Positions 26,412 through 35,224 of a DNA stretch of 42,924 nucleotides are shown here, in pieces. Every line of letters begins with the position of its first letter. Position 1 is the stretch's first letter. Made by a program: the position numbers and the translations under genes. The notes under the pieces are model-generated. The model was not told where the DNA came from. It made no database searches and was given only the letters and a program-made list of their open reading frames with translations. Origin of the DNA: Acidobacteriota bacterium (GTDB taxonomy: Bacteria; Acidobacteriota; Terriglobia; Bryobacterales; Bryobacteraceae). The stretch covers positions 1-42,924 of the forward strand of contig VFZY01000028.1 in NCBI GenBank assembly GCA_016870915.1, in the 5' to 3' direction.

Positions 26412-28354
26412 AGGCTGATTCCTCCCATCCAGGCCGCGGCACTCACCGCCGCGCACCCCATCTGCTGCGCCGAGGGTTCAAATTCCAGTACCACCGGCCC
26501 CGCCCCAGCCTTGGCAGCCGCCTTCAAAAAGCCCGTCGCCGTACCGTTGAGCGCCACCGCCTGCCCGCTCTGCCGCGCCCGCCAACCCTCATCATGGCTC
26601 ACCAGGACAAACAGGCTCATGCCCGCCGGCGCATCCCCTTCCACGATCATCCGGTTGTTCCCCTCCCACCGCAAACGGGGCAACGGCCTCGCCGTATCCG
26701 TCATCGCGCCATACAGGGGACCCAGCTGCGCCAACCCTTCCTGCTTCGGTAACTCGTCCTCACGCACCCAATGCGCCAGCCCGCGGAACGGAACGCGGTA
26801 AATCGTATCGTCGCCGTCGCGGAACGCATCCGGCAAGTGCCCTTCGAACTTTCCCGGGTTCTTGAAATCCCGGTAGTACTCCTCCGATTGCGCCCCGTGC
26901 ACCACCACATACTCTGCTCCCAGCACCGTCAACTGCCGCAGGGAATCCGCTGCCCTCGATTCAGCCGTGCTTCCCAGGTCGGTCCGCACCTGGTACGCAT
27001 ACCCCAGCGAAGCCCGGTTCCGCAGGCCCGATTCGAACGTTCCGCCCACCTGAGCCAGATCGAAATGCGCATTCAGCCGGAAGCGCAACCCCCCGGATGC
27101 AAACACACGTCCCTGCGGCTTGGCCCCATCCAGCCATTCCGATACCCGGTACTCAATGGTCTCGCGCGCCGGAATCATCCGCCACGCCGCCGGTCCCTGG
27201 GTCGCGTACCGAATGCCTTGCCCCGCTCCGCTCATCAGCATCATGGCCAGTGGAGCAACCGCGCAGAACCGGTGCACCCCGTTCGAACTGCGCCACCCCA
27301 GCCACATCCACGCCGCCAGCGCCGCCACCAGGAAAAACTCGAACTCCAGCACATACCGCCGCGATTCCGGCAATAGATCGCTTTGCCAGGAATAGTACCC
27401 AATCGCAATCCATCCGAACGCAATCGCAGTGAGCGTCGTGACGCACAACGCCAGATTGTCTCCCATGCGTCTGAACAGCCACCGCACCGCCACCAGCACC
27501 GCCACAAGGCTCAACCACTGCAAGCGGTGGTTTTCCTCCACTTTGTAGTCGAAGGCATCGCGCGGCCAATTGAGAAGCGTCGTCTTGACGAACTCCGGCG
27601 TCAGCCAGAAGGCCGCCATCAGATACGCCAGCACACTCGCGCCCAGGACGCGGCCAAACGAAAAATCCCTGCGGCCGGCGCCAGCCAGCAGCGTCAGCAG
27701 CACCACCGCCGCCAATGCCAGGCCCGCCACCCAGTTCGTCAGTGTCACCGCGGCCATCGCCACGCTCGCTACCGGAATCCGCCATCGCGCGCCGCCCCGC
27801 TCGGCCGCGCTCCATACGGCGAGCATCGCCAGCGGAAGCAGCGCCAGGCCGGCATTGTGCGGGCCCTCTCCGTACTTCACCAGCACCTTCAGCCGCCACG
27901 GAAGATAGAACACCCCGGCGTCCTTCTGGATCATTGTGAACAGCCCGTAAGACGGTGAGAACAGCGCCAGGGCAGCACCCCCAGCCAAAGCGGGCGCCAG
28001 GTTCCCGGTCACACGCACCAGCAGCAACAGGAGCGATACCGGAGCCAGCACCGCCAGAAAAGACGACACCAGCCGGTAAGCGTAGCCCGGCTCGATCCCC
28101 GTGAGTCCTGCCACCGCCGCTGCCGTGTACGGCAGTCCGGGCAGATAGGTGAATTGCACCGGCAGCCCGCCATACTGCAGCGGATTCCATCCCCAGGGAT
28201 TCGGGTGCCCGGCCACCAGGCGCGTGGTGCCGGCATACCCGCCCTCGATCGAATCGCGGTAAGGATACTCCAGATCCTCGAACATCGGCCGGTTCAACGC
28301 CAGGCAGACCGCCGCCAGGCCAATTGCCGCCAGGGCAACCCGCGCCGCGTTCAC
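26378..28354 (-). CDS. Polytopic membrane protein, GT-C-like; paralogue of its neighbour
   Basis: A 658-aa inner-membrane protein. About ten or more hydrophobic helices fill residues 1-400, followed by a soluble periplasmic-type domain (about 410-610) and a last helix near 635. The architecture, and the first loop beginning YPYRDSIEGGYAG, resemble GT-C or YfhO-type polyprenyl-sugar transferases. No clear catalytic Asp motif can be fixed. It shares blocks with the next gene upstream: VKYGEGPH, GRVFASGGLRFRLNAHFDLAQVGG and a C-terminal YRDF/IYRVP region. GTG 28354 overlaps that gene's stop (GTGA). With the GT2 gene upstream it could transfer a lipid-linked sugar. Confidence 0.7.
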   Translation of the reverse strand: MNAARVALAAIGLAAVCLALNRPMFEDLEYPYRDSIEGGYAGTTRLVAGHPNPWGWNPLQYGGLPVQFTYLPGLPYTAAAVAGLTGIEPGYAYRLVSSFLAVLAPVSLLLLLVRVTGNLAPALAGGAALALFSPSYGLFTMIQKDAGVFYLPWRLKVLVKYGEGPHNAGLALLPLAMLAVWSAAERGGARWRIPVASVAMAAVTLTNWVAGLALAAVVLLTLLAGAGRRDFSFGRVLGASVLAYLMAAFWLTPEFVKTTLLNWPRDAFDYKVEENHRLQWLSLVAVLVAVRWLFRRMGDNLALCVTTLTAIAFGWIAIGYYSWQSDLLPESRRYVLEFEFFLVAALAAWMWLGWRSSNGVHRFCAVAPLAMMLMSGAGQGIRYATQGPAAWRMIPARETIEYRVSEWLDGAKPQGRVFASGGLRFRLNAHFDLAQVGGTFESGLRNRASLGYAYQVRTDLGSTAESRAADSLRQLTVLGAEYVVVHGAQSEEYYRDFKNPGKFEGHLPDAFRDGDDTIYRVPFRGLAHWVREDELPKQEGLAQLGPLYGAMTDTARPLPRLRWEGNNRMIVEGDAPAGMSLFVLVSHDEGWRARQSGQAVALNGTATGFLKAAAKAGAGPVVLEFEPSAQQMGCAAVSAAAWMGGISLCLTGRRRLRG

Positions 28355-30324
28355 GCTGCTCTCCGGCGTCCCAGAACGGCCAGGGCTGCCATCGCCGCCA
28401 CGGCCGCCGCGCACGCCCCCTGTCCCACCCGGTTCTCGAGCGGTGTCTCAAATCGCAGGGTCACCGCCGCCCGCCCGGGCGGAACATCCACAACCATGAA
28501 TCCCAGCGGATCGCGCCGCACCTCGGCCGCGGTTCCCCCGGTCTCGGCCCGCCAGGCCGGATCAAATGACTCCTGCACAAGAAGCGCCTGCCCCGCCGCC
28601 ACATCCCCCTCGATCCTCAACTCATCCGGCGACACCCATTTCGCGTCAGCCCCCTTCGCCTCAATCACACGGACATACGCCTCCAACCCGGCCTGATCCT
28701 GGGCCTGGGTCACCGGCTTCAGCCCGGTCATCGCCGCCCGGTCCACCACGCGCGCCAGTCCGGGCGCCACCCGTGGCACGCGATAGATCACATCGTCGCT
28801 GCCGTTGTCGTAAACCGTTTCCATCTGGCCCTTGAACCGGGCCGGAAACAGAATGTCCCGGTATGCGTCGCGTGATTTCGGGCCGCTCACCACCACCGCG
28901 TCCGCGCCCACCGCCTGCAGCCACAGGGCCGCCAGCTTTGGGCTGTCTCCCAGGTTGATCTCCCACTGGGCCGGCATCACGGTCATGTTCGATAGCCCCT
29001 GCTCGGATCCGCCGCCCACCTGAGCAATGTCGTTCCACGCGTTGAACCAGAATCGTAGGCTGCCCGCCGCAAACACCCGGGCTCCCGGCATGTTCCGGTG
29101 CAGCCAGTCCTGCACCTGATACTCCATGCGGTCAAACGGCTCCACGGCCCGGGGAAAAATCTGACGGCTATGACGCAGGTACACCGGCGCGGGCGCCAGA
29201 CACACCACCGCAAACGCCACCGCCGTCCAGCGGCGCCAGCGCCACAACCGCTCGGCTGCCAGCAGCAAGGCCAGGATCAACACCAGGTCCCATTCGGGAA
29301 CCAGACGCCCTGGCTCTCCGATCACCCGGAAGTTGAACAGCGCGTTGCCCAGGACATTCAGGGTGAAGATGGTCACGCATCCCGCCACAAACACCGGCCA
29401 TGCCCGTTCGCGCCGCCCCCGCGCCCACCGTTCGCTCGCCAGCAGAAACGCAACCACCACAGCAGTCATCAGCCACAAGGACCACGGCGTGCCGGGGTTG
29501 GAGACCAGCACCATGTTGCGCAGCGTCACCGAAAAGTAGGAAGGCACAAGCCACCACGCCGTCAGCCCATAGGCCAAGACCGGAACAACCGCCGCGCGAA
29601 GGAACGCCCGGCGATCCTGATGCGTCAGCCACACCGCCCACAACACCAGCAGGTAGAACAGGGCCAAAGCCGTGGCCCCGTAGAAGTTGTTCGAAACCAC
29701 CAGCGCGCACGCCACCGAGGCTCCAATGATGGCCCAGGGCCGCCCGTGGAGCATGGCCCGCCAGGCCGCCAACAGCGCCAGCGGAATCAACGCCAGGGCC
29801 GTCATATGAGGCCCTTCTCCGTATCGCACCAGCACGCCCAGCCGCATCGGCGTGTAATGCGCCGCGTCATGCCGGATCTCAGGCAGCAGCAAAAAAGAAG
29901 GCGAGATCAGTGCCGCCGCCACCGCGCCGCCCAGGGCTACCGCACGATTTCCATATACACCCCGGATGAACAGGTAAACCCCCACGATGCCCACAATGTA
30001 AAAGGCGCCCGTGTAGATTCGGTAAGCCTTGGCGGGCGTCATGCGCGGGTAATACCGTGCCAGGGCCGCTGTGCCATACCGCAGCGCCGGGGGATACACG
30101 TAGTCGAACCGCGTGCCGCAGTACCAAAGCGGCTGCCAGCCCGGCCGCGGCCAATGATCCTTCAGAAATCGCGCATCGGCTATGAACGTGCTCTCAATCG
30201 ACCCCCAGTTGTCGACGAATCGCGCCCGGAACCATGGCCGGATCAGCACGAACACCGCCAGCGCCAGCAGGAATCCGTCAACGTACCAGGAGGCGCGCCC
30301 GCCGCGGAGCCACCGCGCCGTCAC
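28351..30324 (-). CDS. Polytopic membrane protein, GT-C-like; tandem paralogue
   Basis: A 657-aa protein of the same layout as the following gene: a first helix (about residues 14-28), an extracytoplasmic loop with DNWGSIESTFIADARFL, about ten more helices, then a soluble domain (about 400-600) and a final helix. Shared blocks are VRYGEGPH, ARVFAAGSLRFWFNAWNDIAQVGG and a late DDVIYRVP. The two genes look like an old tandem duplication that has diverged. GTG 30324 overlaps the GT2 stop (GTGA). The GT2 gene is a likely source of polyprenyl-phosphate sugar that such a protein could use. A GT-C-type transferase is an inference, not a motif-based call. Confidence 0.7.
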   Translation of the reverse strand: MTARWLRGGRASWYVDGFLLALAVFVLIRPWFRARFVDNWGSIESTFIADARFLKDHWPRPGWQPLWYCGTRFDYVYPPALRYGTAALARYYPRMTPAKAYRIYTGAFYIVGIVGVYLFIRGVYGNRAVALGGAVAAALISPSFLLLPEIRHDAAHYTPMRLGVLVRYGEGPHMTALALIPLALLAAWRAMLHGRPWAIIGASVACALVVSNNFYGATALALFYLLVLWAVWLTHQDRRAFLRAAVVPVLAYGLTAWWLVPSYFSVTLRNMVLVSNPGTPWSLWLMTAVVVAFLLASERWARGRRERAWPVFVAGCVTIFTLNVLGNALFNFRVIGEPGRLVPEWDLVLILALLLAAERLWRWRRWTAVAFAVVCLAPAPVYLRHSRQIFPRAVEPFDRMEYQVQDWLHRNMPGARVFAAGSLRFWFNAWNDIAQVGGGSEQGLSNMTVMPAQWEINLGDSPKLAALWLQAVGADAVVVSGPKSRDAYRDILFPARFKGQMETVYDNGSDDVIYRVPRVAPGLARVVDRAAMTGLKPVTQAQDQAGLEAYVRVIEAKGADAKWVSPDELRIEGDVAAGQALLVQESFDPAWRAETGGTAAEVRRDPLGFMVVDVPPGRAAVTLRFETPLENRVGQGACAAAVAAMAALAVLGRRRAA

Positions 30325-31103
30325 GAAGGACGCGGCTCCCCGGCGCGCACCGTGCGATACCGCCTCTCAAGACTCTCAAACTGCCGGTTCCGCTTCCATC
30401 CCCGCGCGTGCGCCCAGTACCGGGCCAGCAGGCGCAAAATCGACAGTCCGTACACCGTGCTCTGCAGGAACGAAGCGGACGACGCCTGGGGAAAGTACCG
30501 TGTGGGCACCGGCACTTCGTCAATGCGAAGCTTCAACTCCACGAACTGCGCGATGATCTCCTGGTCGAAAATGAAGTTGTCGGAGTTCATCTGAAAGTTC
30601 ACCGCCTCCAGGGCATCGCGGGTGTACGCCCGGTAGCCTGTGTGATACTCCGCCAGCCGCAGCCGGAACACGGCGTTTTCCGCGCCGGTCAGAAAGCGGT
30701 TAGCGATGTATTTCCACCACGGCATCCCGCGCTCCCGCGGATCGGCCCCCAGCAATCGTGACCCCAGCACCACATCCGCCCGCCCCTCCTGAATCGGCCG
30801 GATCACCTCCGGCAGCAGCGACGGGTCATACTGATAATCCGGGTGGACCATCACCACAATGTCCGCCCCTGCCCGCAGTGCCTCCCGGTAACACGTCTTC
30901 TGATTCGCGCCGTACCCGTAATTGCGTGTGTGCACGAAAAGCTCAAGCCCCAACTCCAGCGCGATCCGCGCCGTCTCATCACGGCTGCCGTCGTCCACCA
31001 GAATCACTTGGTCCACAATGTCATGTGGCAGCTTGGTGTACGTAAGATGGAGCGTCCGAGCCGCGTTGTAAGCCGGCATCACCACCACCACCTTCCGCTT
31101 CAT
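30321..31103 (-). CDS. GT2 family glycosyltransferase (polyprenyl-phosphate sugar synthase type)
   Basis: A 260-aa cytoplasmic-face glycosyltransferase of the DPM1/ArnC-like GT2 group. The GT-A fold begins VVVVMPAYNAARTL; the nucleotide-binding LVDDGSRDET follows, and the DxD-equivalent is in VMVHPDYQYDP. The segment YHTGYRAYTRDAL is typical of enzymes that load sugars onto polyprenyl phosphate. No C-terminal membrane helices are present. ATG 31103 overlaps the upstream stop (ATGA). Directly downstream are two polytopic paralogues, the usual consumers of such lipid-linked sugars. The sugar cannot be identified. Confidence 0.92.
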   Translation of the reverse strand: MKRKVVVVMPAYNAARTLHLTYTKLPHDIVDQVILVDDGSRDETARIALELGLELFVHTRNYGYGANQKTCYREALRAGADIVVMVHPDYQYDPSLLPEVIRPIQEGRADVVLGSRLLGADPRERGMPWWKYIANRFLTGAENAVFRLRLAEYHTGYRAYTRDALEAVNFQMNSDNFIFDQEIIAQFVELKLRIDEVPVPTRYFPQASSASFLQSTVYGLSILRLLARYWAHARGWKRNRQFESLERRYRTVRAGEPRPS

Positions 31104-31828
31104 TGCGTCAACCCCTTCTTGCGATTATCCGCCATCTTGGCCTCACCCGGCCGCGCCGCCACCACGAACTGATAGGCCATCAGCCGCTTCCAGGCGCGCG
31201 CCATCGCATACGCCAGCCATTCGGCCGCGCGTACGCCCGCGGATCCTTCCCACGCCGGCAGCGCCAACCCCACCGGCGTCCCCGTCGGCTGCACGCGGCT
31301 CAGCGTGAAACCCGCTCTCCGGAACAACCCTTCCCACCCATCCCAGGTGTAAAACCGCAGGTGTGTCCGGTCAAACAACCCCCGGTCGTGCTGCGGAAAC
31401 CGCCCCGCCAGAATCTGCAGACGGAAATACAGGTGCCCGCTATTGGGAAGCGACGCGATCACTTCGCCCCCCTCGCCCAGCAATTCCGGCAGCCGCCGCA
31501 GCAGGCGCTCCGGGTCCCGCAAATGCTCCAGAATATCGGCGCATAGAATGTAGTCGTAGGGGCCCGCCACCGCCGGCAGCCCATCCTCCAGGTCCGCCTC
31601 GATCAGCCTCACCGTGCGCGGAAACCACTCGTCGTAGCCGCCGGCACGCTCCACGCCCGTCACTTCATACCCGCGCCGCGCCAGAATCGCCGCCAGATAA
31701 CCGTTGCCGCAGCCGACATCCAACACGCGGCGCCCCTCGCCCCGCTCCGGCAGCAGCGCCAGCAGGCGCGAATGGCTTGAATAGGGCGACGCCTTGAATT
31801 CGTAAACAGGTGCGGCGCCGCCGGCCAT
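31100..31828 (-). CDS. Class I SAM-dependent methyltransferase
   Basis: A 242-aa methyltransferase with SAM motif I VLDVGCGNGYLAAILARRG and an acidic EADLEDGLP. The conserved YDYILCADILEHLRDPERLL and a LFDRTHLRFYTWDGWEGLF segment recall methyltransferases from O-antigen and glycan clusters. It would methylate a sugar or lipid-linked intermediate in the cytoplasm, though the acceptor is unknown. ATG 31828 lies 2 bases after the apt stop; the overlapping TTG 31834 is an alternative. The stop overlaps the GT2 start (ATGA). Confidence 0.88.
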   Translation of the reverse strand: MAGGAAPVYEFKASPYSSHSRLLALLPERGEGRRVLDVGCGNGYLAAILARRGYEVTGVERAGGYDEWFPRTVRLIEADLEDGLPAVAGPYDYILCADILEHLRDPERLLRRLPELLGEGGEVIASLPNSGHLYFRLQILAGRFPQHDRGLFDRTHLRFYTWDGWEGLFRRAGFTLSRVQPTGTPVGLALPAWEGSAGVRAAEWLAYAMARAWKRLMAYQFVVAARPGEAKMADNRKKGLTQ

Positions 31829-31830
31829 CG

Positions 31831-32346
31831 TCAATAATGCAGCAGTGAATGGACCGGCCGTCCATCCAACCGGTCCCTGCCCTTCAGAAAATCGAGCTCC
31901 AGCACAAAGCCCATCCCCGCGATCCTGCCGCCCACCCGCTCCACCAGCCGCGCCACAGCCGCCGCCGTGCCGCCCGTGGCCAGCACGTCGTCCACAATCA
32001 GCACATTCTGCCCCGCCGCAATCGCGTCTTCGTGCATCTCCAGCCGGTCCGTGCCATACTCCAGCGCATACTCCTCAGCCACCGTGGCGGAGCATAACTT
32101 GCCCGGCTTGCGCACAGGCACGAACCCCGCACCCAGCGCGTAAGCCAGTGCCGGCGCAAAGAAAAAGCCCCGTGCCTCAATGCCCACCACCACGTCAATC
32201 GGTTTCGACACATATTCGTCGCGCAGGCCGTCCAGAACCTGCTTCAACCCGCCGGGATTCTTGAGCAGCGTCGTGATGTCGTAGAACAGAATGCCGGGCT
32301 TCGGAAAGTCGGGCACCTGCCGGATCAGATCTTTCAGATGATTCAT
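31831..32346 (-). CDS. apt: Adenine phosphoribosyltransferase
   Basis: A 171-aa purine-salvage enzyme making AMP from adenine and PRPP in the cytoplasm. The N-terminus [18 protein letters not shown] is characteristic of Apt. The PRPP-binding motif [16 protein letters not shown] lies at 115-130, and [14 protein letters not shown] is the second family block. Length is normal. ATG 32346 overlaps the MFS stop (ATGA); the longer open frame upstream is not Apt-like. Its place in a glycan-type operon is probably housekeeping rather than functional. Confidence 0.96.
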   Translation of the reverse strand: MNHLKDLIRQVPDFPKPGILFYDITTLLKNPGGLKQVLDGLRDEYVSKPIDVVVGIEARGFFFAPALAYALGAGFVPVRKPGKLCSATVAEEYALEYGTDRLEMHEDAIAAGQNVLIVDDVLATGGTAAAVARLVERVGGRIAGMGFVLELDFLKGRDRLDGRPVHSLLHY

Positions 32347-33563
32347 GCGGAAACTTCCATGGTATCCGGTCGCGCCAGCAGCGCGCCGGGGCGAATCCGC
32401 GTCCAACAGTAGAGACCCGCAACGTTCAGTACCGCCACCAGGTAGAAGTACGTCTTGGGGTTTCCCGTCCACGCCGCCAGATACGGGAACGCCAGCGAAC
32501 TCACCAGTGCCCCCACGTTTCCCGCCATGTTCATCGCGCCTGAAAAGGTCCCCGTGTGCGGACCCGCAATGTCCGCGCACACCGCCCAGCTCGGGCTCAA
32601 TGCCAGATCCGCTCCAAACGTCGCCAGCCCGAAGAACACCACCGCCGTTCCAATCGTCTCCGCCTGCGCCGCCAGCAGTACCGCTCCACACGCCAGCCCG
32701 AACCCGCACGCCGCCGGCAAGGCCCGCGCCAACCGGCGATGACCGCGGCGGTACAGTGCATCGCCCACGCCGCCCGAGACCCAGTTCGCCGCCATGCCGA
32801 AGTACAGCGGGACACTCGCATACGTCCCCGCCTCAGCGGTCCCCAGCCCATAGCGATTCTGCAAGTACGGCAGAAGCCAGTTCACCGCAAGATAGAACGT
32901 GAAGTTCGAACAGAAATACTGCCCCAGAATGTACGCCGAATTCGCCGTCGCCAGCCAGCGCCACTCGAACGCTCCCGGCTCCTCCGCCAGTGCCACGCCA
33001 CCCGTCCCGTCACGGTACAGAATGAACCACGCCACAGCCCACACCAGGCCCACCGCGCCCAGCACATGGAACGTTCCGTGCCACCCAACCCAAGCCATGG
33101 CATACGACGTCAGCGCCAACCCCAGCGCCGCCCCCAACCGCGACCCCGCCATCAACAGGCCCTGCGCAAACCCGCGTTGCCCCGCCGACACCCAGGAGTA
33201 AATCGCGCGCGCCGCCCCGGGAAAAGCCCCGGCCTCCGCCGCGCCAAACAGCAGCCGCACCAACAATAGCCATCCCAGTGACCCCACCACCGCCGTCGCC
33301 GTCGTAAACACCGACCACGCCGCCACAATCACCGCCAGAAACCGCCGTGCCCCAAAGCGGTCCGCCAGCCGCCCTGATGGCACCTGCAACAGCGCGTAGC
33401 CCACACTGAATGCCGCGAACACGAATCCGAAACGCCGGTCGTCCAGCGCCAGTTCACGCGCTACGCCCGCCTTCGATGCCGACATTGCCACGCGGTCCAC
33501 AATTGTCAACAGGGCCATCGCGAACAGCCCCGCCACAATCAGCCATGGCCGCAGCGTTTTCAT
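32343..33563 (-). CDS. MFS transporter, ACS (anion:cation symporter)-like
   Basis: A 406-aa inner-membrane transporter with 12 predicted helices. The motif between helices 2 and 3, [11 protein letters not shown], is a good MFS motif A. The N-terminus [23 protein letters not shown] matches the ACS family (hexuronate, phthalate and similar organic-anion symporters), whose first helix carries a NYxDR-like element. ATG 33563 is chosen because the open frame upstream to 33716 is not conserved-looking. It lies 29 bases after the chimera gene and overlaps apt as ATGA. Substrate not assignable. Confidence 0.87.
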   Translation of the reverse strand: MKTLRPWLIVAGLFAMALLTIVDRVAMSASKAGVARELALDDRRFGFVFAAFSVGYALLQVPSGRLADRFGARRFLAVIVAAWSVFTTATAVVGSLGWLLLVRLLFGAAEAGAFPGAARAIYSWVSAGQRGFAQGLLMAGSRLGAALGLALTSYAMAWVGWHGTFHVLGAVGLVWAVAWFILYRDGTGGVALAEEPGAFEWRWLATANSAYILGQYFCSNFTFYLAVNWLLPYLQNRYGLGTAEAGTYASVPLYFGMAANWVSGGVGDALYRRGHRRLARALPAACGFGLACGAVLLAAQAETIGTAVVFFGLATFGADLALSPSWAVCADIAGPHTGTFSGAMNMAGNVGALVSSLAFPYLAAWTGNPKTYFYLVAVLNVAGLYCWTRIRPGALLARPDTMEVSA

Positions 33564-33592
33564 CGCATGAATCTCATCCGATACTGGCCCGC

Positions 33593-34105
33593 TTAGTCGC
33601 GAACCACCCGGAACCCTGTGTACGCCCCTCGCGCCGCGCTGGCCGACTTCGCGTCCACCGGGCGGTCCGCCGACCCGCCCAGCGCCTTCCCCGTTCCATC
33701 CTTCGCCACCACCCACTCCGCCGCGTTTCCGCCCAGATCGTAAACCGGATCATCGCCCGATCCAGCCATCGATCCCACGGGCTTCAACAACGCACCCGCC
33801 GGCAACCCGTCGATCAACAAATACGCAATCCGCCGGCCGTCCGGTGAAAAACGCGGCGCCGTGTCGTTGTCCTTGCCGCGCGTCAGTTGCACCGTCGAGC
33901 CGTCGCCGGCCGAATACAGAAACAGGTTCGAAACCGCTTCGCCCTTGTCCTTGTCCATGCGAACCTTCGCGTACGCCGCAAGCCGAGCTCCGGGGCCCAG
34001 TTCCACGCTATCCACGCGCTCCTGCAACAGCACGTCGTCACTCGTCCAGCGCGAAGCGGCCGCCAGCGCGCACGCACACAACGGAAGAACAAATCGAATG
34101 GACAT
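33593..34105 (-). pseudogene. Short PD40/FGE-sulfatase chimera, probable deletion remnant
   Basis: A 170-aa open frame. A signal-like start (MSIRFVLPLCACALAAAS) leads into the first strands of a peptidase S9-type PD40 propeller (DDVLLQERVDSVELGPGARLAAYAK, then APRFSPDGRRIAYL at 83-96). It then switches directly to the C-terminal end of a formylglycine-generating-enzyme-like (SUMF1) domain: PVGS, VYDLGGNAAEWV (121-132), ALGGS and the last residues GFRVVRD. The propeller body, any hydrolase domain and most of the FGE domain are missing. The join lies near codons 96-104 (about 33794-33820). Its start overlaps the truncated ketosynthase frame. It could be an assembly artefact or a real in-frame deletion; a functional protein is unlikely. 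Confidence 0.6.
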
Positions 34106-34970
34106 TCCCCACCACCGCCTCCGCGCTGATCCCCGCATCCGCCATCGCATGCACCATCGCCCGCGCCGCCCCTTCGGCCAGCGGAGCCGTGATGTGATGC
34201 GCATCCGCCGTCATCCCGAACCCTGCCACTTCCGCATAAATCGTGGCCCCGCGCGCCCGTGCCGTCTCCCACGGCTCCAGCACCACCATCGCCGACCCCT
34301 CGCCCAGAATCAACCCCTGCCGGTTCAGCGAGAACGGGCGGCACGTATCCGGCGACACCACTCGCAACGCCTCCCACGCCTTCAGGACACCCGGGCTGAA
34401 CGGCGCCTCCGCCCCGCCCGCAATCGCCACCGGAGCCATCCCCGAACGCACCATCCAGAACGCCTGCCCAATCGCATGGGCCGACGACGCGCAGGCGGTC
34501 GATACCGTATAAGCCGGTCCCCTCAATCCGAACTCCATCGCGATGTGGCTCGCCGGCGCGTTCTCCATCGCCCGCGGGATGGTCATCGGATTGAACCGGG
34601 GTTTCTTGTGAAGATACAGATCCTGGTATCCCGCATCTTCCGTCAACGTGCCGCCCAGGCAGGACCCCGTGACGATCGCCGCCGCGTCGCGTAGCGCGGG
34701 CGTCCACGCAATCGCCGCATCGCTCATCGCCTGCCGCGCCGCCACCAGCCCGAACTGCGCGAACCGGTCCAACAGCAACAGCGCCTTGGGCTCGAAATGA
34801 CGTTCCGGATCGAAACCCTCCACCGCCGCCCGCTGCCGGAACCGCAGCCCGGCCAATTCATCGGATGGCCCAATCGCGGACCGCCCCGCCGTCAGTGTCT
34901 CCCGGAATGCACCTGCCTCCAACCCGCCCGGCGCCACGACGCCGATGCCGGTGATCGCAACGCGCCTCAT
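34038..34970 (-). pseudogene. 3-oxoacyl-ACP synthase (FabF/KAS II-like), C-terminal third missing
   Basis: A 310-aa open frame beginning as a normal beta-ketoacyl-ACP synthase (MRRVAITGIGVVAPGG). The nucleophile is Cys160 (TVSTACASSAHAIG), and PFSLNRQGLILGEGSAMVVLE is present. Recognisable sequence stops at about residue 286 (AGISAEAV, near 34113). In intact enzymes the His motifs HGTGT and a second His near residue 340 follow, and both are absent. The frame then runs out of register into the next gene. Without both histidines, condensation should fail. It is coupled to the ACP gene by ATGA. The break is within about 10 bases of the chimera's ATG, so one deletion or misassembly may explain both. 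Confidence 0.8.
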
Positions 34971-35224
34971 GCCGCCGGTGGACCCTCGCCCTTGGCCGCC
35001 AGCAGCCGCTCAATCCCTTCCACCACCCCGCGCACATCGCGCAACTCCCGCACACCCTCATCCGGAATCTGAACGTCGAACTCGTTCTCAAGCGCGAACA
35101 CAATGTTGATCCCATCCAGCGAATCGATGTTCAACTCCACGAACGTTGAATCCGCCGTCACCACGCCGGGCTCCAGATGCTGCGTCTTGTTGATCACCGC
35201 GATCACCCGCTCGGTTGTGTTCAT
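34967..35224 (-). CDS. Acyl carrier protein
   Basis: An 85-aa carrier protein. The phosphopantetheine attachment site is Ser35 in LNIDSLDGINIVF, flanked by the usual acidic helices. It carries growing acyl chains on a 4'-phosphopantetheine arm in the cytoplasm. It is not in a classical fab cluster: it lies between a polysaccharide deacetylase gene (ATGA overlap) and a truncated ketosynthase gene (ATGA overlap), which suggests a specialised acylation role in the envelope. A separate housekeeping AcpP is expected elsewhere in the genome. Confidence 0.92.
   Translation of the reverse strand: MNTTERVIAVINKTQHLEPGVVTADSTFVELNIDSLDGINIVFALENEFDVQIPDEGVRELRDVRGVVEGIERLLAAKGEGPPAA

Noticed and set aside
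24789-26801. Long plus-strand open frame of 670 codons
   Set aside because: Antisense to glpD and the membrane-protein gene. Arg/Pro/His-rich composition and no motif; it is a shadow of GC-rich coding DNA.
29098-30594. Plus-strand open frame of 498 codons
   Set aside because: Antisense to the polytopic membrane protein and GT2, which have clear motifs. Composition is typical of an antisense shadow.
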